A DNA stretch of 64,000 bases from Pseudomonas viridiflava. GTDB taxonomy: Bacteria; Pseudomonadota; Gammaproteobacteria; Pseudomonadales; Pseudomonadaceae. The position numbers were made by a program, and so were the translations under genes. Location: contig NZ_UUPU01000029.1 of NCBI RefSeq assembly GCF_900591205.1, forward strand, positions 124,001-188,000. Direction: 5' to 3'. The first letter of the stretch is position 1. Every line of letters begins with the position of its first letter. The notes under the pieces are model-generated. The model saw only the letters and a program-made list of their open reading frames with translations. It did no database searches and was not told the origin of the DNA. This document shows positions 37,651 to 46,021 of the stretch, piece after piece.

Positions 37651-38714
37651 GAAACGAGCAGTTTTCAGAAGCGGTGCTGGACTGGTACGACCGCCACGGT
37701 CGTCACGACCTGCCCTGGCAACAGGGCATCACGCCTTACCGGGTGTGGGTATCGGAGATCATGCTGCAGCAGACCCAGGTGAGCACGGTGCTCAATTACT
37801 TCGACCGTTTCATGGCCTCCTTGCCGACGGTCGAAGCCCTGGCCGCCGCGCCGGAAGATGAAGTGCTGCACCTGTGGACCGGCCTGGGTTACTACACCCG
37901 GGCGCGCAACCTGCAAAAGACCGCGAAAATCGTCGTGGCCGAGTACGGAGGCGAGTTTCCCAAGGATGTCGAAAAACTCACCGAACTGCCCGGCATCGGC
38001 CTGTCCACTGCCGGCGCGATTGCCAGCCTGAGCATGGGCCTGCGTGCGCCGATCCTCGACGGCAACGTCAAACGCGTACTGGCACGTTTTACCGCCCAAG
38101 AGGGCTACCCAGGCGAACCCAAGGTCGCCAAGCAGCTGTGGGCGACCGCAGAGCGCTTTACGCCGCACGATCGCGTCAACGCCTACACCCAGGCGATGAT
38201 GGACATGGGCGCCACCCTCTGCACCCGCAGCAAGCCCAGCTGCCTGCTGTGCCCGCTGGAAAAAGGCTGCGAAGCGCACATGCTCGGCCTGGAGACGCGC
38301 TACCCGATCCCCAAGCCGCGCAAGACCATCCCGCAAAAGCGCACGCTGATGCCGCTGCTGGCGAATGCCGAGGGCGCGATTCTGCTTTACCGTCGCCCGT
38401 CTACCGGCCTGTGGGGCGGTTTGTGGAGCCTGCCGGAGCTGGACGACCTCACCGATCTGGAACACCTCGCCCACCAGCACGCGCTGGCACTGGGCAAACA
38501 CCAGGAACTGCCGGGGCTGATCCACACCTTCAGCCACTTCCAGCTGGCCATCGAACCCTGGCTGGTCCAGGTCGAGGAATCCGCCCATCACGTGGCCGAG
38601 GCCGACTGGCTCTGGTATAACCTCGCCACCCCGCCGCGCCTGGGCCTTGCCGCCCCGGTCAAGAAACTGCTGAAGCGCGCGGCCGACGTATTGAACGCAG
38701 GAGTGTCGTCATGA
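37647..38714 (+). CDS. mutY: A/G-specific adenine glycosylase
   Basis: A 355-residue DNA repair enzyme that removes adenine opposite 8-oxoguanine. Motifs: catalytic glutamate in [15 protein letters not shown], helix-hairpin-helix [15 protein letters not shown], catalytic aspartate in [12 protein letters not shown], iron-sulfur cluster C-x6-C-x2-C-x5-C ([17 protein letters not shown]), and a C-terminal MutT-like domain starting at about 235. ATGA overlaps link it to asmA before and yggX after. Confidence 0.97.
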   Translation: MRNEQFSEAVLDWYDRHGRHDLPWQQGITPYRVWVSEIMLQQTQVSTVLNYFDRFMASLPTVEALAAAPEDEVLHLWTGLGYYTRARNLQKTAKIVVAEYGGEFPKDVEKLTELPGIGLSTAGAIASLSMGLRAPILDGNVKRVLARFTAQEGYPGEPKVAKQLWATAERFTPHDRVNAYTQAMMDMGATLCTRSKPSCLLCPLEKGCEAHMLGLETRYPIPKPRKTIPQKRTLMPLLANAEGAILLYRRPSTGLWGGLWSLPELDDLTDLEHLAHQHALALGKHQELPGLIHTFSHFQLAIEPWLVQVEESAHHVAEADWLWYNLATPPRLGLAAPVKKLLKRAADVLNAGVSS

Positions 38715-38983
38715 CCCGCACCGTAATGTGCCGCAAGTACAAAGAACAATTGCCAGGCTTGGAACGCCCTCCGTATCCGGGCGCCAAGGGCCAGGATATT
38801 TTCGAACATATCTCTGCCCAAGCCTGGGGCGATTGGCTGAAACACCAGACCCTGCTGATCAACGAAAAACGCCTGAACATGATGAACGGCGAAGACCGCA
38901 AATACCTGGCGGGCGAGATGGACAAGTTCTTTTCCGGCGAGGAATACGCCAAGGCCGACGGCTACGTGCCGCCTGCTCAATAA
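38711..38983 (+). CDS. Oxidative damage protection / Fe(II)-trafficking protein YggX
   Basis: A 90-residue small protein with the family N-terminus [18 protein letters not shown] (conserved cysteine C7), [16 protein letters not shown], and the final KADGYVPP. YggX proteins protect iron-sulfur clusters from oxidation. Its pairing with mutY, another oxidative-damage gene, is conserved. The start overlaps the mutY stop as ATGA. Confidence 0.95.
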   Translation: MTRTVMCRKYKEQLPGLERPPYPGAKGQDIFEHISAQAWGDWLKHQTLLINEKRLNMMNGEDRKYLAGEMDKFFSGEEYAKADGYVPPAQ

Positions 38984-39047
38984 TTGATCAAAAACCGGGG
39001 TCGGCACGTAAGCGACGGTAATAATTAAATATTTTTTGAAAACTTGC

Positions 39048-39076
39048 TTGACGACCCCCTGAAAAACCCGTTTAAT
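39048..39076 (+). promoter_or_regulatory. Promoter of tRNA-Phe
   Basis: TTGACG and TTTAAT are spaced by exactly 17 bases, with the -10 ending 10 bases before the tRNA. A GC-rich discriminator (GCGCCCC) follows, typical of stringently controlled stable RNA genes. Confidence 0.85.
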
Positions 39077-39086
39077 GCGCCCCGTT

Positions 39087-39162
39087 GCCCAGATAGCTCA
39101 GTCGGTAGAGCAGGGGATTGAAAATCCCCGTGTCGGCGGTTCGATTCCGTCTCTGGGCACCA
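39087..39162 (+). tRNA. tRNA-Phe (GAA)
   Basis: A 76-base cloverleaf with acceptor GCCCAGA / TCTGGGC, D-arm with AGCTCAGTCGGTAGAGC, anticodon stem GGGGA-TTGAAAA-TCCCC with anticodon GAA at 39120-39122, T-loop GGTTCGATTCC and encoded CCA. The region just downstream carries a broken fic gene, as expected for a tRNA used as an integration site. Confidence 0.98.
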
Positions 39163-39202
39163 CTAATTAGTTTCAGGTGGTGTCAGCATCATCTGAAACA
39201 CA

Positions 39203-39233
39203 CAAAAAACCCGCCTAGTGCGGGTTTTTTGTT
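39203..39233 (+). terminator. Rho-independent terminator of tRNA-Phe
   Basis: AAAAAACCCGC-CTAGT-GCGGGTTTTTT, a 5-bp GC stem extended by A-T pairs, 40 bases after the tRNA. Between here and 39360 no gene or repeat is seen. Confidence 0.92.
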
Positions 39234-39360
39234 GCCTGGGATTTTCCCCCATACAAGCCCACGTCGGCAACACTTGGCTCGCTCCGCCCATCACCAACTC
39301 GCGCCTAGATCAGGAAGTACGTTAAGCCCGAGCGCAGCTCCATTTCAGATGCTTTTCACT

Positions 39361-39450
39361 TATCTCAACCACAATTTTGAGATAGTGTGGGCCCTAATGA
39401 GGCCCTAAGCCCCCATTTTAAGGGCATCAAAGCATCAACTTTTTGAGATA
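39361..39450. promoter_or_regulatory. Operator-like TTGAGATA repeats upstream of fic
   Basis: TATCTCAA (39361-39368) and TTGAGATA (39377-39384) are perfect inverted halves eight bases apart. A third TTTTTGAGATA lies at 39440-39450, 30 bases before the fic ATG. This is the layout of an autoregulated promoter, plausibly bound by a helix-turn-helix protein. Confidence 0.5.
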
Positions 39451-39480
39451 ATCAAAAACCAATCAGAGATATTTTCCGAC

Positions 39481-40166
39481 ATGCCCGAGTTTCTTCACCA
39501 CGATCTGGAGCTTTTGAACCCCTCGTTCGACTCAGGACTGGTTGACGTGCTGGGTGAGCTGGAACACCTGAGGCGCCTTCAACTGGGCGGCGATACACCA
39601 CCCGCAGTGTTCTCCCAGTTGAAAGATTTGTTTCATACGCTGGAGAGCCTGGGCTCTGCTCGTATTGAGGGCAACCACACAACATTGGCTGATTACATCG
39701 AAAGCAAAGTTGATGGAACCGCGGAAGGCTCCGATCAACTGCGAGAGATCGCCAATATCGAAAGAGCCATGGACTACGTTGAGAGCTTCGTGCACCCAGG
39801 CTCGGAACTGACTGAGTTTACCATTCGAGAGCTTCATTCGATCACGGCTCAAGGACTGCAGCGCGAAGGTGACCGTACGCCAGGCGCTTACCGCGAGACA
39901 GGGGTGCGTATCGCCCAGTCAGACCACCTGCCCCCTGAGGCAGTGATGGTCCCAGGGTACATGCAGGAGCTGGTCACCTTCATGAACAAACAGGATCCGC
40001 CCAAGTACGACAAAAACTGGTCGATCAAGGCATGTTGCTACCGATTAATCCAGGTGCGCGGCAGTACACCATTGGTTTCTCAAACAACTACCTGATTAGA
40101 GGTGTTATCAAGTCACTGCGTGACGAGGGTTTCATTCCTGAGCAACTGGACAAGCCCTACACCTGA
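39481..40166 (+). pseudogene. Decayed Fic family gene
   Basis: The first part (ATG 39481, about 180 residues) is the N-terminal part of a Fic protein: [20 protein letters not shown] carries the inhibitory S/T-x-x-x-E/N-G-type helix, and [25 protein letters not shown] and PPKYDK follow as usual. After PPKYDKNW the reading breaks: the catalytic HPF-x-D/E-GNGR motif is absent. A second fragment in another frame (about 40031-40166, ...[19 protein letters not shown]..., ending TGA 40164-40166) looks like the missing C-terminal end. An internal deletion with a frame change explains both. The open frame to 40095 is therefore not an intact protein. Confidence 0.7.
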
Positions 40167-40187
40167 TCGAGGCCACCGGTTGCTGCA

Positions 40188-40463
40188 TCACCCCCGATCC
40201 CACATCAGCGTAATCACCGCCACGCGCTCCTGATCGGAGATCTGAAACCCCCGCGCCTCCACCCGATCAAGCCAGCCCTGCGCCGACAGTTGCTCGCCAA
40301 AGCGCACCAGGCGCCCGTAGCGTTTGAACACCGCTCGCAACAGATTGATCATCGCGGGGTAGCTGCAACCGCCATCGAAGCAGATGCTCAGCCAGCCAAA
40401 TCGAGAGCGCCCGATCACGTGCCCACAGCCGGGCCGCTTAAAGTCCTTTTTCGTCATATCCAT
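40188..40463 (-). CDS. Small hypothetical protein
   Basis: A 91-residue soluble protein, MDMTKKDFKRPGCGHVIGRS, with cysteines at C13, C29 and C34 (CFDGGCSYP), which might bind metal, and a helical C-terminal part ending ERVAVITLMWDRG. ATG at 40463 has GGAAG six bases upstream; the open frame extends further to 40520 but has no better start. It lies next to the decayed fic gene in a variable region. I do not recognise the family. Confidence 0.5.
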   Translation of the reverse strand: MDMTKKDFKRPGCGHVIGRSRFGWLSICFDGGCSYPAMINLLRAVFKRYGRLVRFGEQLSAQGWLDRVEARGFQISDQERVAVITLMWDRG

Positions 40464-40551
40464 AATGCTTCCAGTACAGCAGTTACTAAAAACGGCGCAA
40501 TGCGGTGACCGGCTGGTCACTCAGCCGGCGAACATACAGCAAGCTGCTGAT

Positions 40552-42156
40552 TTACTTCAGTAAAAACACCATCAACGGGTTGTCATTCAAACGTCCCTCA
40601 AAGCTTGGAGCCAGATGTTCCAGTGGCGTTCCCTTGAGCAGCGCGGTTTCCTTGCGCGACACGATGACCCATGACGGCCGGGGCAGCGCGCCCAACCGTT
40701 GAATTTCGCTCGCGCCGACAAACAACGGCTGCTCATCGTGATCCAGGTTCATCATGTAGCGCACGGCCCAGGTGTCTCTGCCAAGGTTCACAAACTCCAG
40801 CGGCCCAGGCTGCGACACTCGCAGAGCCTCCACTTGGCTGACAAACCGACGAGTGTCGAACTGCAAATCCTTGGAGGGCTCCACGACCGTCACCAGCACC
40901 AGCCATTGCGCTGCCAGTGCGAACAGGCTGAGCCACACCAGCCGCCCCGCTCGGCGCCAAGCCAGCAACGCCGCCAACTGCAGGATCACCAGCACACCAA
41001 TCAACAGCGGCAACGAAACGCCTGGCCAGTAACCGTGCTTCTGCCACCCGTGCCGACAGACAAAGACCACAACCACGCACAAAGCTGGCAGCGCTGCGAC
41101 AAGCCACTCATAGCAGCGGCGCACGCCAATCAGCCAACCTTGCGCCTGAAGCAGCCCATAGGCGGCGACAGCGGCAAACATCGGCACCATAGGCAAGATG
41201 TAGTAAGCGCGCTTGAAGTGCGGCACCGACAACCCCAGCAGGATCATCAAGCCGCAGGCACCGAGCCGCATCACCAATTGCACAGTGTCGTCGAACCGCT
41301 CAAACCGCCGATGACGCAGCGCAACCAATGTGGCCAATGCCAAAGGCACCACAGGAAAGTAGCGGTACAAACTCAGCTGGAAATAGAAATAGAACGGCTC
41401 GCCGGTTTCATCGAGACGCCCGCCCACTTGCATCTTGAATACCTCATCGGCAAACGCATCGCCGCCACTGATACGCGCCAGCTTCACCAGCAGCCACCAG
41501 CAGGCCGCCAGCAGTACCAGGCCAACCACGCCGTGAATCAACACCTGTCTGACCCGCGCACCAGGGCGCCCCAGCGCCCAATACACACACACCACACCGC
41601 AGACTTCGATCAACCCCAGCGGCCCGCGAATCGCAAAGCCCAGGATAAACAACGGGAACACCGCCAGCTGTCGCAGCCGCGAGCCCAGGCGCTCCCCACT
41701 GTGCAGCAGGTAGAAACTGCCTACGCAGAGCAAAGCCACCATCTGATCCAGGCACACCGAGCGCGATTTTTCGAGCAGTTGGGTGGTGAGCAAGGTGAGC
41801 AACACCGTGAGCAGCGCCCAATGTCGAGCATAGGGCACCAGCAGCCGGTAGATCAGCGCGACCACCCCGGCAGACGCCAGCGCCGTGGGCAAGATATTCG
41901 CCAGGTGGTTAGGCGCGCCGAATAACCGGGCAAACCCAAAACTGAAGAACGTCGCAGTGCCAGGGTAGTCCGCGTAAGGCTTGCCATAGGTGGTAGGAAA
42001 AAGACTCGCGCCATGGCGAAACATTTCTTGCAGGAACAGCGCCCAGCGTCCATCAAACCCTTGGGGCTGCTGATCCCAGATGCCCAAGGTGAACAACAGC
42101 AGAGCAAGCAGGAAAATGCCCAGGGACTCCAGGCGAAAACGGTTGCGATGATCCAT
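40552..42156 (-). CDS. Membrane glycosyltransferase, GT39/ArnT-like (PMT family)
   Basis: A protein of about 534 residues with a dozen hydrophobic helices. The first periplasmic loop has GIWDQQPQGFDGRWALFLQE and TTYGKPYADYPGTATFFSF, positioned like the catalytic aspartate loop of PMT/ArnT enzymes, which use polyprenyl-phosphate sugars. The C-terminus is a small soluble domain (RRFVSQVEALRVSQPG). Acceptor and sugar are unknown. Start MDHRNRFRLESLG at 42156 is preferred to the longer frame from 42225. It is followed upstream, in the same direction, by a BASS transporter gene. Confidence 0.78.
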   Translation of the reverse strand: MDHRNRFRLESLGIFLLALLLFTLGIWDQQPQGFDGRWALFLQEMFRHGASLFPTTYGKPYADYPGTATFFSFGFARLFGAPNHLANILPTALASAGVVALIYRLLVPYARHWALLTVLLTLLTTQLLEKSRSVCLDQMVALLCVGSFYLLHSGERLGSRLRQLAVFPLFILGFAIRGPLGLIEVCGVVCVYWALGRPGARVRQVLIHGVVGLVLLAACWWLLVKLARISGGDAFADEVFKMQVGGRLDETGEPFYFYFQLSLYRYFPVVPLALATLVALRHRRFERFDDTVQLVMRLGACGLMILLGLSVPHFKRAYYILPMVPMFAAVAAYGLLQAQGWLIGVRRCYEWLVAALPALCVVVVFVCRHGWQKHGYWPGVSLPLLIGVLVILQLAALLAWRRAGRLVWLSLFALAAQWLVLVTVVEPSKDLQFDTRRFVSQVEALRVSQPGPLEFVNLGRDTWAVRYMMNLDHDEQPLFVGASEIQRLGALPRPSWVIVSRKETALLKGTPLEHLAPSFEGRLNDNPLMVFLLK

Positions 42157-42243
42157 CGGTAGACCTGTCAGGTAGGGAGCGCCGGCCCATGGTGCCGAAC
42201 GCATGCCTGAATAACGCCTGAACAAACCTGAACAATGCGCAGC

Positions 42244-43209
42244 TTACCGACCTGTGGGCCACACCCACCTCGGGATCAGGCGGATGTAGATCAATTCCCC
42301 CACCAACTCGACCAGGGTTTGCAGGATCACCGCCGTCGCGGCCAGCCCCCGTACATCTTCAGGCAACGCCAGCGCCAGGGGCAGCACCACCAGTGAATTA
42401 CGCGTCGACGCGCTGAACGTCACCGCCCGGGCCGTTAAAGCCGGCAACGCGAACAACCGCGAGGCCAGTGCGCCGATCAGCGGGGCCAGCAACAGGAAGC
42501 CGATATACACCGGGAGTACCGGCAGCAGCAGGCTGATATCGCGCACCACCGAGGTAATCTGCGAACCGATCACCACAAACAGCACCAGCGCCATCGCCGG
42601 TACGGGCAACCAGGCCCAGGCGTCGTTCCAGGCACTGATCACCCCGGATCGTCGTGACAGAGAGGTCGTCAGCACCGCCAGGACCATCGGCAGCACAATC
42701 AACACCAGGAACGCTTCGACAAACGGCCCCGCCTCCACCACCACCTCGGACTGCGCCCCCAGCATCAGCCCCAGGTACACCGGCAACAGCGCCAACTGCA
42801 GCAACAGCAGCACCGGCGTCGCTGCCAGCATCAATCGCGAATCGCCTTTGCCGATATGGGTAAACACCACCACGTAGTCGATACACGGCGTCAGCAACAC
42901 CAGCAACGCCCCCACCAGCAACGCCGGGCGCTCAACCAGGCCACGGGTCAAGGCCCACACCAGCAACGGCAGCAGAATAAAATTAGCCACCAGCAACGCC
43001 GCCAGGAAACGCTTGTTGCTCAGGCCCTGGCGCAGGTCCAGAAACGGGATTTGCAGGAACATGGCGTACATCAACACCGCAATGGCAGGCGTGACCCACA
43101 TAGCGAGACCATGTGCCTGCGACGGCGCGAGCAGGCCGAAGCCGGTGGCCAGCAGCACGGCGACGAAGTAGATCGGGATCTGGTTATGTTCAAGGGTGTC
43201 GCGCGTCAT
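42244..43209 (-). CDS. Bile acid:sodium symporter (BASS/SBF) family transporter
   Basis: A 321-residue integral membrane protein with about ten helices. The sequence ATPAIAVLMYAMFLQIPF-like opening (VTPAIAVLMYAMFLQIPF) and the crossover segments LTPCIDYVVVFTHIGKGDS and VTFSASTRNSLVVLPLALAL are typical of the BASS/ACR3 group. Such proteins are often annotated as arsenic resistance proteins, but no ars genes lie nearby, so the substrate is open. It starts at 43209, divergent from the alpha/beta hydrolase. Confidence 0.75.
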   Translation of the reverse strand: MTRDTLEHNQIPIYFVAVLLATGFGLLAPSQAHGLAMWVTPAIAVLMYAMFLQIPFLDLRQGLSNKRFLAALLVANFILLPLLVWALTRGLVERPALLVGALLVLLTPCIDYVVVFTHIGKGDSRLMLAATPVLLLLQLALLPVYLGLMLGAQSEVVVEAGPFVEAFLVLIVLPMVLAVLTTSLSRRSGVISAWNDAWAWLPVPAMALVLFVVIGSQITSVVRDISLLLPVLPVYIGFLLLAPLIGALASRLFALPALTARAVTFSASTRNSLVVLPLALALPEDVRGLAATAVILQTLVELVGELIYIRLIPRWVWPTGR

Positions 43210-43382
43210 GGGCCGGCCCAGGCTGATCGAAAGATCGCCAGCCTAAGCATCCAGAGGGATAAGGTCGAGCGCCGTGAAAATCTTCACGCCTATGGCGCGC
43301 TGAATTTGTTAATTTCGGCTTCTTATAAAAAGCGTGCGGGCCCTGCCAAGCCCAACAAAAAGCGCAAGGACCGAGCACACCC

Positions 43383-44297
43383 ATGAACCTGCCTACCCGC
43401 CACGCCCCCGAAGCATTCCGCGAACTCGCCTGCGACCACTACCCCCTCGGCGGCTTCACCTGGCGCCACCTGCGCACCGACCTCGAACGCCCGGTGGTGA
43501 TCATCAATGCCGCCACCTCCGTACGCTGCCGCCATTACTCACGCTTCGCCGACTACCTGTTCGCCAATGGCTTGGACGTGATCACCTATGACTATCGTGG
43601 CATCGGCGAGTCGCGCAGCGGATCGTTGCGAGGCTTCAACGCCTCATGGTCGGATTGGGGCGCGCTGGATTTCGAGGCGATTGTGCAGCGCGCACTGCGC
43701 GAGTTTCCGGGCCAGCCGATTGATGTGGTCGGTCACAGTTTCGGCGGCTGCGCGGCCGGGCTCGGCGCATCGGGCGCAGTGCTCCGGCGGATCGTGACAG
43801 TGGGCGCACAGTTCGCCTATTGGCGCGATTACCAGGCAAGCGGGCGCTGGCGGATGTTTGCCAAGTGGCATGTGGTGATGCCACTGGTGACGGCAGTGTG
43901 CGGGTACTTCCCCGGCAAGCGCCTGGGCTGGCTGGAGGATACGCCGGCAGGCGTAGTACGCGACTGGAGCACGCCGACCCCTCGGTATGAGACACGCCCC
44001 AGCGGACGGGCCCTGGAAGGCTTGCCATTCAGCCGCGTAAAAGCCCGAATGCTGGCGATCAGCATCACCGATGACCCGTTCGGCACAGTGGCGGCAATAG
44101 AACGCTTGCTGGGTTATTTCGACGGCTGCGAGCGCACCCATCTGCGGATTGCACCTGAAGATATCGGCGAGAAACAAGTGGGCCATTTCGCTTTTTTTCG
44201 TAGCGCGTATCAGGACCGGTTGTGGCCGATTGCACTTTACTGGCTTAAAAAAGGAAAACTGGGGCCTAACACCCTAGGTCTACAGCTAACGAAATAA
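43383..44297 (+). CDS. Alpha/beta fold hydrolase
   Basis: A 304-residue cytoplasmic hydrolase. The nucleophile elbow is GHSFGG with S119; FDVITYDYRGIGESRSGS-like segment (DVITYDYRGIGESR) forms the oxyanion region, and the catalytic histidine is probably in KQVGHFAFFR near residue 265. It resembles predicted serine-aminopeptidase/lipase-like hydrolases with unknown substrate. It stands alone, divergent from the BASS gene. Confidence 0.85.
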   Translation: MNLPTRHAPEAFRELACDHYPLGGFTWRHLRTDLERPVVIINAATSVRCRHYSRFADYLFANGLDVITYDYRGIGESRSGSLRGFNASWSDWGALDFEAIVQRALREFPGQPIDVVGHSFGGCAAGLGASGAVLRRIVTVGAQFAYWRDYQASGRWRMFAKWHVVMPLVTAVCGYFPGKRLGWLEDTPAGVVRDWSTPTPRYETRPSGRALEGLPFSRVKARMLAISITDDPFGTVAAIERLLGYFDGCERTHLRIAPEDIGEKQVGHFAFFRSAYQDRLWPIALYWLKKGKLGPNTLGLQLTK

Positions 44298-44418
44298 ATT
44301 ACCTCGCGAACCGGTTATCATTTCCTACAAGATTGCACTTAGCCGCCGGAGTGCCGTGGACAGTAATAACTGAGATCCTCATTCGCCAACTGTTCAGCCC
44401 GACAGGTGCGAAAACATC

Positions 44419-45531
44419 ATGAAGACTCCCCCGGCACCGTCTGCGAGTGACCCGCAGCTCACCCCTTTGCTCGCCAGCCTGGTCGAACTCATACGCACGG
44501 CGCGCCAGCACGCCCTGCGTACCGTGGACACGCTACAGGTGCTGACCTGCTGGCAAATCGGCCGACATATTTTCGAGTTTGAACAACAGGGAAGTGCACG
44601 CGCCACGTACGGCAAAAAACTCTTACCTACTTTGGCCAAGGAACTAACCACGCATTACGGAAAAGGATTCGACGCAACCAATTTGCGACACATGCGCGGC
44701 TTTTTTCTGGCTTTTCCAAAATACGACGCAGTGCGTCGCGAATTGAGCTGGACCCACTATCGCACGCTTCTACGCGTAGACAATGCCGACGCCCGCCAGT
44801 GGTACATGAATGAATCCGCCTCCCAAAACTGGACGACTCGTGCGTTGGAACGCCAAATTGGCACCCTCTACTATGAACGGTTACTCACCAGCCAAGATCG
44901 TACCTCGGTCAAAACAGAGGCCGATGCCCAGATCGCTAGCCTCAAGCAAAGCCCCAGGGAGTTTGTTCGTGACCCAGTACTACTGGAGTTTCTTGGTTTA
45001 CCGAATGCAGGCGCAGTTCTGGAAAGCGACATCGAACAGGCACTGATTAAGCAACTGCAAAACTTCCTGCTTGAACTTGGCAAAGGGTTCGCCTTCGTCG
45101 CCCGCCAGCAACGTATCAGCACCGAGAGCAAGGACTATTACCTTGACCTTGTTTTTTACAACTACCTGCTCAAGTGCTTCGTAATCTTCGACATAAAGCG
45201 CGGAGAACTCACCCATCAAGATATCGGCCAGATGGACATGTACGTGCGCATCTATGACGACCTGAAATGTAGCCCCGAGGATGGGCCTACGGTGGGAATT
45301 ATTCTGTGCTCGCAAAAAGATGCATCGGTAGTGCGCTACTCGGTACTGGAAGGCAACGAACAACTATTCGCCAGCAAATACAAATTGGTGCTGCCCAGCG
45401 AAGAAGAGCTACGTGCAGAGATGGAGTTACTCACGGAGCACACCCTTAATCGGACCCCATCACGGAACCCCTTGGGATTTCCCGCAACCTGCGCTTCAAT
45501 ACCCTACCCAGATCCTGACCCAAGGACGTGA
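44419..45531 (+). CDS. YhcG-family (DUF1016) PD-(D/E)XK nuclease-like protein
   Basis: A 370-residue protein. The N-terminal DUF1016 domain (about 15-155) has TCWQIGRHIFEFEQQGSARA and the marker LSWTHYRTLLRV. The C-terminal nuclease-like domain (about 175-345) has YYLDLVFYNYLLKCFVIF, with D243, then D258-I-K260 and LTHQDIGQMDMYV. Most relatives have E-x-K (ELK) where this has DIK. These proteins occur alone or in restriction loci; a defence role is suspected but unproven. The last ~25 residues (from NRTPSRNPLGFP) do not look like the family and may be read-through into the ancestral flank. No partner gene is beside it. Confidence 0.8.
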   Translation: MKTPPAPSASDPQLTPLLASLVELIRTARQHALRTVDTLQVLTCWQIGRHIFEFEQQGSARATYGKKLLPTLAKELTTHYGKGFDATNLRHMRGFFLAFPKYDAVRRELSWTHYRTLLRVDNADARQWYMNESASQNWTTRALERQIGTLYYERLLTSQDRTSVKTEADAQIASLKQSPREFVRDPVLLEFLGLPNAGAVLESDIEQALIKQLQNFLLELGKGFAFVARQQRISTESKDYYLDLVFYNYLLKCFVIFDIKRGELTHQDIGQMDMYVRIYDDLKCSPEDGPTVGIILCSQKDASVVRYSVLEGNEQLFASKYKLVLPSEEELRAEMELLTEHTLNRTPSRNPLGFPATCASIPYPDPDPRT

Positions 45532-45535
45532 GCCT

Positions 45536-45949
45536 ATGGCCTCGCCGAACAAGCAGCAAAAACGTGCCCACCGGGCAAAGGCCAAGGCCAAGCAAAACCG
45601 CACCCAGCGCGCCGTCGCGAGCAAGCCGGATGCGTTCGCCGGCGATGACAGCCGCATTGACCTTGAGTCGGTGGACTTGACCGAGCTGTTCGTCGAGATG
45701 CGCACGGCCGGTGAGACCAGCCAGCAGGCGCTGTGCGCGGTGTTCCTGGCGCACCCGCTGTTGGCGTTGGTGCTGGAGCAGGAAGGCGAAGAGGAAGCCA
45801 CCGACTTTATCCTGGCGGCACTGATCGAATATCGGCAGTGGTCCACGGACAGTGACGATGAAGCCGCCGCACTGGCGTGGATCGAGTCGCCGGAGTTCCA
45901 GGCGGATTACGTGGCAGCGTCTCAGGCGCTGGTCAACGCCCAGGACTGA
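45536..45949 (+). CDS. Hypothetical protein with basic N-terminus and acidic body
   Basis: A 137-residue protein: a lysine/arginine/glutamine-rich start (SPNKQQKRAHRAKAKAKQNR) is followed by an acidic helical domain (IDLESVDLTELFVEMRTAGE, EQEGEEEATDFILAALIEY). The basic N-terminus suggests nucleic acid or ribosome contact, which is inference only. ATG at 45536 follows AAGGACGTGAGCCT closely. It lies 4 bases past the yhcG stop, but the two genes differ in composition, so the closeness may result from insertion of yhcG. Confidence 0.65.
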   Translation: MASPNKQQKRAHRAKAKAKQNRTQRAVASKPDAFAGDDSRIDLESVDLTELFVEMRTAGETSQQALCAVFLAHPLLALVLEQEGEEEATDFILAALIEYRQWSTDSDDEAAALAWIESPEFQADYVAASQALVNAQD

Positions 45950-45958
45950 TACACAACC

Positions 45959-46011
45959 AAATGTGGGAGGGGCGGTGCGACGATTCGACTTGCCCCCTCC
46001 CACATTTTTTA
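45959..46011. repeat. Short REP palindrome
   Basis: AAATGTGGGAGGGG and CCCCCTCCCACATTTTT pair around a short unrelated centre (CGGTGCGACGATTCGACTTG). It looks like a REP pair that has lost its inner arms. It ends in a T run and may serve both convergent genes as terminator. Confidence 0.65.
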
Positions 46012-46021
46012 CTGCACTTCG

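Noticed and set aside
39087..39480. Duplicate of the tRNA-Phe 3' end as an attachment site
   Set aside because: I looked for a second copy of TCTCTGGGCACCA downstream and found none within the window.
39481..40095. Intact Fic AMP-transferase
   Set aside because: The catalytic HPFx(D/E)GNGR motif is missing and the remaining C-terminal fragment lies in another frame.
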